Shown here: one piece after another, positions 60,601-64,000 of the stretch | How positions within the stretch are numbered: position 1 is the stretch's first letter | How the letters are laid out: each line of letters begins with the position of its first letter | Source of the DNA: Sparassis latifolia | Taxonomy: Eukaryota > Basidiomycota > Agaricomycetes > Polyporales > Sparassidaceae | Direction of reading: 5' to 3' | DNA: 64,000 nucleotides | NCBI GenBank assembly: GCA_018466975.1 | Contig: CM031559.1 | Location: forward strand, 2,418,001-2,482,000 | The notes under the pieces: model-generated | Told to the model about the DNA's origin: nothing | Databases searched by the model: none | What the model saw: only the letters and a program-made list of their open reading frames with translations | Translations under genes and position numbers: made by a program

Positions 60601-62061
60601 GAACCTCCCGAAGATCGAAAACCCGTAGGAAATAAATGGGTTCTAGTTAAGAAAACAAACAAAGAGGGTGAAATAATCAAATACAAAGCCCGCCTGGTTG
60701 CGAAGGGATATTCTCAAATCCAGGCATGGACTATACCGAGACATTTGCGCCCGTAGTCCGCCTCGAAACCATTCGAGCTATCCTCGGGCTAGCCGCAATC
60801 TTAGATTGGGAGATCGGACAGATGGACGTGAAAGGCGCCTATCTTAATGGAACTCTCAAAGAAGAAGTGTATATGCGGCAACCCGAAGGATACAGCGATG
60901 GAACATACCACATATGTAAATTAAAGAAAACCCTCTACGGGCTAAAGCAGTCTGGCCGAGAATGGAATATCATGCTGAACCGCAAATTACTAGACGCGGG
61001 ATTCAAGCGCCTATTCTCGGATCCATGTGCGTACATTCGGATCAAAGGTGATAAGATAGAAATCGTCACCGTTTGGGTAGACGACCTATTAATATTCACC
61101 AATGATTGCGCACTGATGGACCAATTGAAGAGGGAACTCCAAAATATGTTTGAAGTTACCGACCTTGGTGAACCCCGAAAAATTGTGGGGATAGAAATTG
61201 AGAGAGACCGTTCAAAGCGGACAATCAAAATCTCTCAGACAAAATATATTGAGTCTATCCTACACAAGAATGGGCTTCTGACGCCAACACGGTCGGGATG
61301 CCTCTTGATCCAAATACAGTGCTTGAAAAAGAAGAACCCGAAACTGATGACGAATGCGACCGAGACAACGGATATGCATCGCTCGTCGGATCACTGATGT
61401 ACGCGGCAATTGCCACGAGACCAGACATTGCTCACGCCATGCAACGGCTTAGCTCATTTACTGCCAATCCCGGAATGGCTCATTGGACTGCTGCTAAACG
61501 CGTCCTCCGCTATCTATCCGGAATGTGAGAACTTGGAATAATCTATGGGCCAATTGCAGATGTCAAGCCCGAAGATCAATCCATATTTGTGGGCTACTCA
61601 GATGCAGACTATGCGAACGATATCCGAGATCGCAAATCAATCTCGGGATATTTATTTAAATTAGGAAATGGCACGATCACATGGAGCTCAAAGAAGCAAA
61701 CCACGGTCGCGTCATCCACCACGGAAGCTGAATACATGGCATCCGCTGAAGCGGCAAAAGAAGCCGTGTGGCTCTGAACACTATTCAAAGAAATAGGTTT
61801 CGAGCAACAAGATCCTACAATTTTATTCGAGGATAATACAGCGGCGATCTCAATCGCACGTGATCCCCAATTCCACGCGAAATCAAAACATTTTGATGTA
61901 AAGCATCATTATGTGCGCGAAAAATTGAGGGATAAATATATTGATATCCACTACTGTCCCACGGAGGACATGATAGCGGATATCCTAACAAAGTCACTCC
62001 CTAAGCCGAGGCACGAGAAGCTCACAAAGAAGCTCGGAATGCCCATTGGCTTGAGGGGGAG

Positions 62062-62300
62062 TGTTGGAAAGTAGCGCCCAAATTTCTGGAGCTCCAGAAA
62101 TTGGGGAGCGCCCAAGGGCAGACAAGCCGAGGGCATGATTACAAAGAAAGACAAAGAAGGAAATTTGCTTATATAAAGTGGAGCGTCTAGAACTGTATAT
62201 ATACAGAAATCTATTTTAGGACGCGTAATTACGCGCCCCGACGCATCTTGACCCGCCATCACTACCTTCCTATTTGGGAACTAAGGCGCGATTTCTAACA
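62062..62300 (+). repeat. 3' LTR of the copia element
   Basis: 239 bp, preceded by the polypurine tract TGAGGGGGAG (62052-62061). It is followed by the TCCTC target duplication. Confidence 0.95.
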
Positions 62301-62604
62301 TCCTCCGAGTCTGTTGTACCACCAGTTCCTGCACTTTGCAGTTCGGAAGGATGAGCCTACCACTGCGCATGCTGGTCTGTCCCATATGCTCGTCTCCGGG
62401 TTTTCGGACAACACCTCTGCGCGCGACGCGTCGTGGATGCCAGATCTATGCACGCGTTTCTGAGATCAAATTTTCGGAACATCCCGAATTCGTGTACTGC
62501 GGTTTGACCCTCGCCAATTGAAGCAGACTAGTGACGCGCTGGCATCAGACTATGACTCGGAGGGGTCACTGGCAGTCGGTCCTTCCACTTCTCTGATTGA
62601 ATGA

Positions 62605-62905
62605 AGTGAGCACCCTTGATAATTTAGTACTGAAAGTCGAACACATGTACAATATCATCCATCGCGTTATATATTAATGAGTGCTCAATCCAAAGTTCGT
62701 GAATGAAGACGGTGGAAGGGTTGTCGCGGTACTTTACCATAATCGCGTTCGCGCATTGGCTTGTTTGTAACCGCAGTTACGTAGATTTAGGTATGTTTTG
62801 GGATTTTTAGACGCTATACCAGCCTCACGGATGAGTTACAAGATCGTCAAGCTGGCAAAAACGACATCCCGGCATAGTGTGGTATAAACCACTCGGCTCG
62901 TTCCA
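62605..62905. other. Convergent spacer
   Basis: Between the broken plus-strand exon and the end of the minus-strand acetyltransferase-Mss4 gene. Nothing was recognised. Confidence 0.4.
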
Positions 62906-64000
62906 TTACTCGCGATAGCCTACCCGGTTGCAAGCGAGCCAGAACTCGCTGCTGCCTTCTTCACACCATCCCAACGGACCGAGGTCACATTCGGCGCATA
63001 ACAATAACTTCAAACGCTTGTTCGTCGAAGCTGAAGAGATTGCGCTCAAACATGAAGTAGCACATGTTACCAGTAGACTCACTATCGGATTTTACGGCAC
63101 GAGAGAACCCAATGTTCTCAAACGCCATCGCGTTCGGCGTGACGCGCCACCAGTGCATCAGGTTAGGTGGGGCTGCAAGGGGCGGTAGCGCGCTATGAGG
63201 CGGGTTTTCTGGCGGCTCCAGCCGTAAGCTCTCGCGCTCGACCAGGCTAGCTACCCCGCTCTTGAGTATGACACTACCGCACCCTTCTCTCGGGCACAAC
63301 AGATCGAACTTATTTTCTGACGCATCCGCGACGTCCTGTACACCCCCCGGAAAAGCAGTGAGCAGCCGCGCACGAAGTCTCGCACGCGTACTCGAGCTCT
63401 GGAGCGCCTCCCACAGACCGACCGGAATCACCTGTTGGGGCTCCTGCGGCGGCGCGGGGGTGAGGAGTGTCTGCATCTCGAACCACGGGCGAGAGCCATG
63501 CACTACCGCACTCCTGCCGACCAGCTGAAAGCCTGCCTGCTCGTACAGGCCGAGTAGCTCCTCGTGCGCGATCAGCAGCACGCGCTCGTAGCCCGGCGTA
63601 CACGCCAGGCGCGCGGTGTACTCCTTGAGCAGGCCGAGCGCTATGCCTTTCCGGCGGTGCCCTGGCCGCACGCAAACGGAATGCAGACATACGGAAGCCG
63701 CGCCGGGGACGTGGGTGGACATGGAGTCGTGCGTGAGCGAGGTGGATGGAGAGAGCGTCGAGCAAACGTAACCGATCAGCGTGCGGCCTCCTTCCTTGGA
63801 CAGATATGCGCCGAGAAAGAGGTCGGGGGCTTGCGCTTGTCGATATCTTGGAAGTAATATTGTTCGGTTTATGGACATCCGTGTCAGGAAAAAAACGAAC
63901 GCGCACCGGAATGTCTCCAGTGTTGCCGCTTCATCCTCCGGGTAGCCTGGACCAAATGTCAGGGACCCTCGGCAAGACTATCGCAGTCTGTGTACCTAGC
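62906..64000 (-). CDS. GNAT acetyltransferase fused to an Mss4/DSS4-like domain, 5' end beyond window
   Basis: Exons 63946-63907, 63846-63083 and 63030-62906, all in phase, with stop TAA at 62906-62908. A further 5' exon must lie right of 63948 or outside the window. The N-terminal part is an arylalkylamine-type GNAT: YPEDEAATLETF, RYRQAQAPDLFLGAY, the acetyl-CoA loop VRPGHRRKGIALGLLKEY, and LYEQAGFQLVGRSAVVHG. The C-terminal part is Mss4-like: FDLLCPREGCGSVILKSGVA, WWRVTPNAMAFENIGFSR and, in the last exon, KLLLCAECDLGPLGW with the second zinc CxxC, then EFWLACNRVGYRE. Known: Mss4/Dss4 proteins are zinc-binding chaperones of Rab GTPases, and GNATs transfer acetyl groups to amines. How the two parts cooperate is unknown. 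Confidence 0.8.

Larger units (their letters stand above)
57392..62300 (+). mobile_element. Ty1/copia LTR retrotransposon, full length, coding region dead
   Basis: 4,909 bp with 239 bp LTRs and a TCCTC target duplication (57387-57391, 62301-62305). The polyprotein starts at ATG 57730. Order: gag (NWLPWKRRVEAILNDKGLQE), two CCHC knuckles (CSICGKPRHLGNEC, CMNCGKFGHKATDC), protease (ADSETTSHIT, with the usual DSG altered to DSE), integrase (HTDVWGP, RLDNGREY, GVSERLNRTL for the D,D,E triad), reverse transcriptase (MDVKGAYLNGTLKEEVYM, VWVDDLLIF) and RNase H ([20 protein letters not shown]). This order (integrase before RT) defines copia. Defects: stops at 58249-58251, 60304-60306, 61526-61528 and 61775-61777, plus one-base frame changes near 60720 and 61280. 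Confidence 0.95.
57375..62604 (+). pseudogene. Unidentified gene exon split by the copia insertion
   Basis: Left piece 57375-57391 and right piece 62306-62604, separated by the retrotransposon and its duplicated TCCTC. Read across the empty site the frame gives PPSLLYHQFLHFAVRKDEPT, AGLSHMLVSGFSDNTSARDA and WMPDLCTRF. It then meets a TGA at 62461-62463 (probably from CGA) before DQIFGTSRIRVLRFDP, and ends at the TGA 62602-62604. The family was not recognised; I see only the C-terminal region. Confidence 0.5.

Noticed and set aside
1..64000. tRNA or rRNA genes
   Set aside because: I searched by eye for T-arm and anticodon-arm patterns and found only the tRNA-like primer-binding site of the copia element.

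Overview
The window is nuclear DNA from a filamentous basidiomycete, most likely an agaricomycete of the polypore kind. Genes carry many 45-65 nt introns with GTGCGT/GTGAGT-type donors and a CTNAC-like branch site close to the acceptor. The families present (membrane GT2 glucan/chitin-type synthase, SKN1/KRE6, DMATS prenyltransferase, DUF3669-like and DUF6532-like proteins, Plavaka transposase) fit that group. I derived exon boundaries by hand by matching splice phases. Products were assigned from remembered family motifs, not from a database search.

Layout. 1-8.6 kb: a membrane glycosyltransferase 2 gene (minus, cut by the left edge) is divergent from a KRE6/SKN1 beta-glucan synthesis gene (plus); both are cell-wall genes separated by 1.6 kb. 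8.6-12.4 kb is gene-free, with a three-copy tandem repeat. 12.4-18.6 kb: a secreted GH95 alpha-L-fucosidase (plus) converges on an intact drug/H+ antiporter-type MFS transporter (minus). 18.6-31.3 kb: accessory region. A DMATS aromatic prenyltransferase gene is broken in two by an 8.3 kb insert. The insert carries a transposase-like gene and an intact 364-aa unknown gene, and is flanked by two 914 bp direct repeats that differ at one base. 31.7-32.7 kb: a damaged gene with a retropepsin-like DTGA motif. 33.2-48.5 kb: mostly housekeeping genes: NOP4/RBM28 ribosome-biogenesis factor, a DUF3669-like protein, two tandem Cid1-like nucleotidyltransferase paralogues (one apparently catalytically dead), eIF3 subunit l, a Qc-SNARE, and a phosphotransferase-like gene. 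48.5-57 kb: repeat-rich, with two MITEs that have clear TIRs and TSDs, a Plavaka-type transposon, and a DUF6532-like gene. 57.4-62.3 kb: a complete-length but dead Ty1/copia retrotransposon with 239 bp LTRs and a TCCTC target duplication, sitting inside a coding exon. 62.9 kb to the right edge: a GNAT acetyltransferase fused to an Mss4/DSS4 domain.

Quality caveat. At least six otherwise good genes are each one base short at one point, often in a short homopolymer. This looks more like consensus deletion errors than mass pseudogenisation, so I treat these genes as probably functional in the organism.
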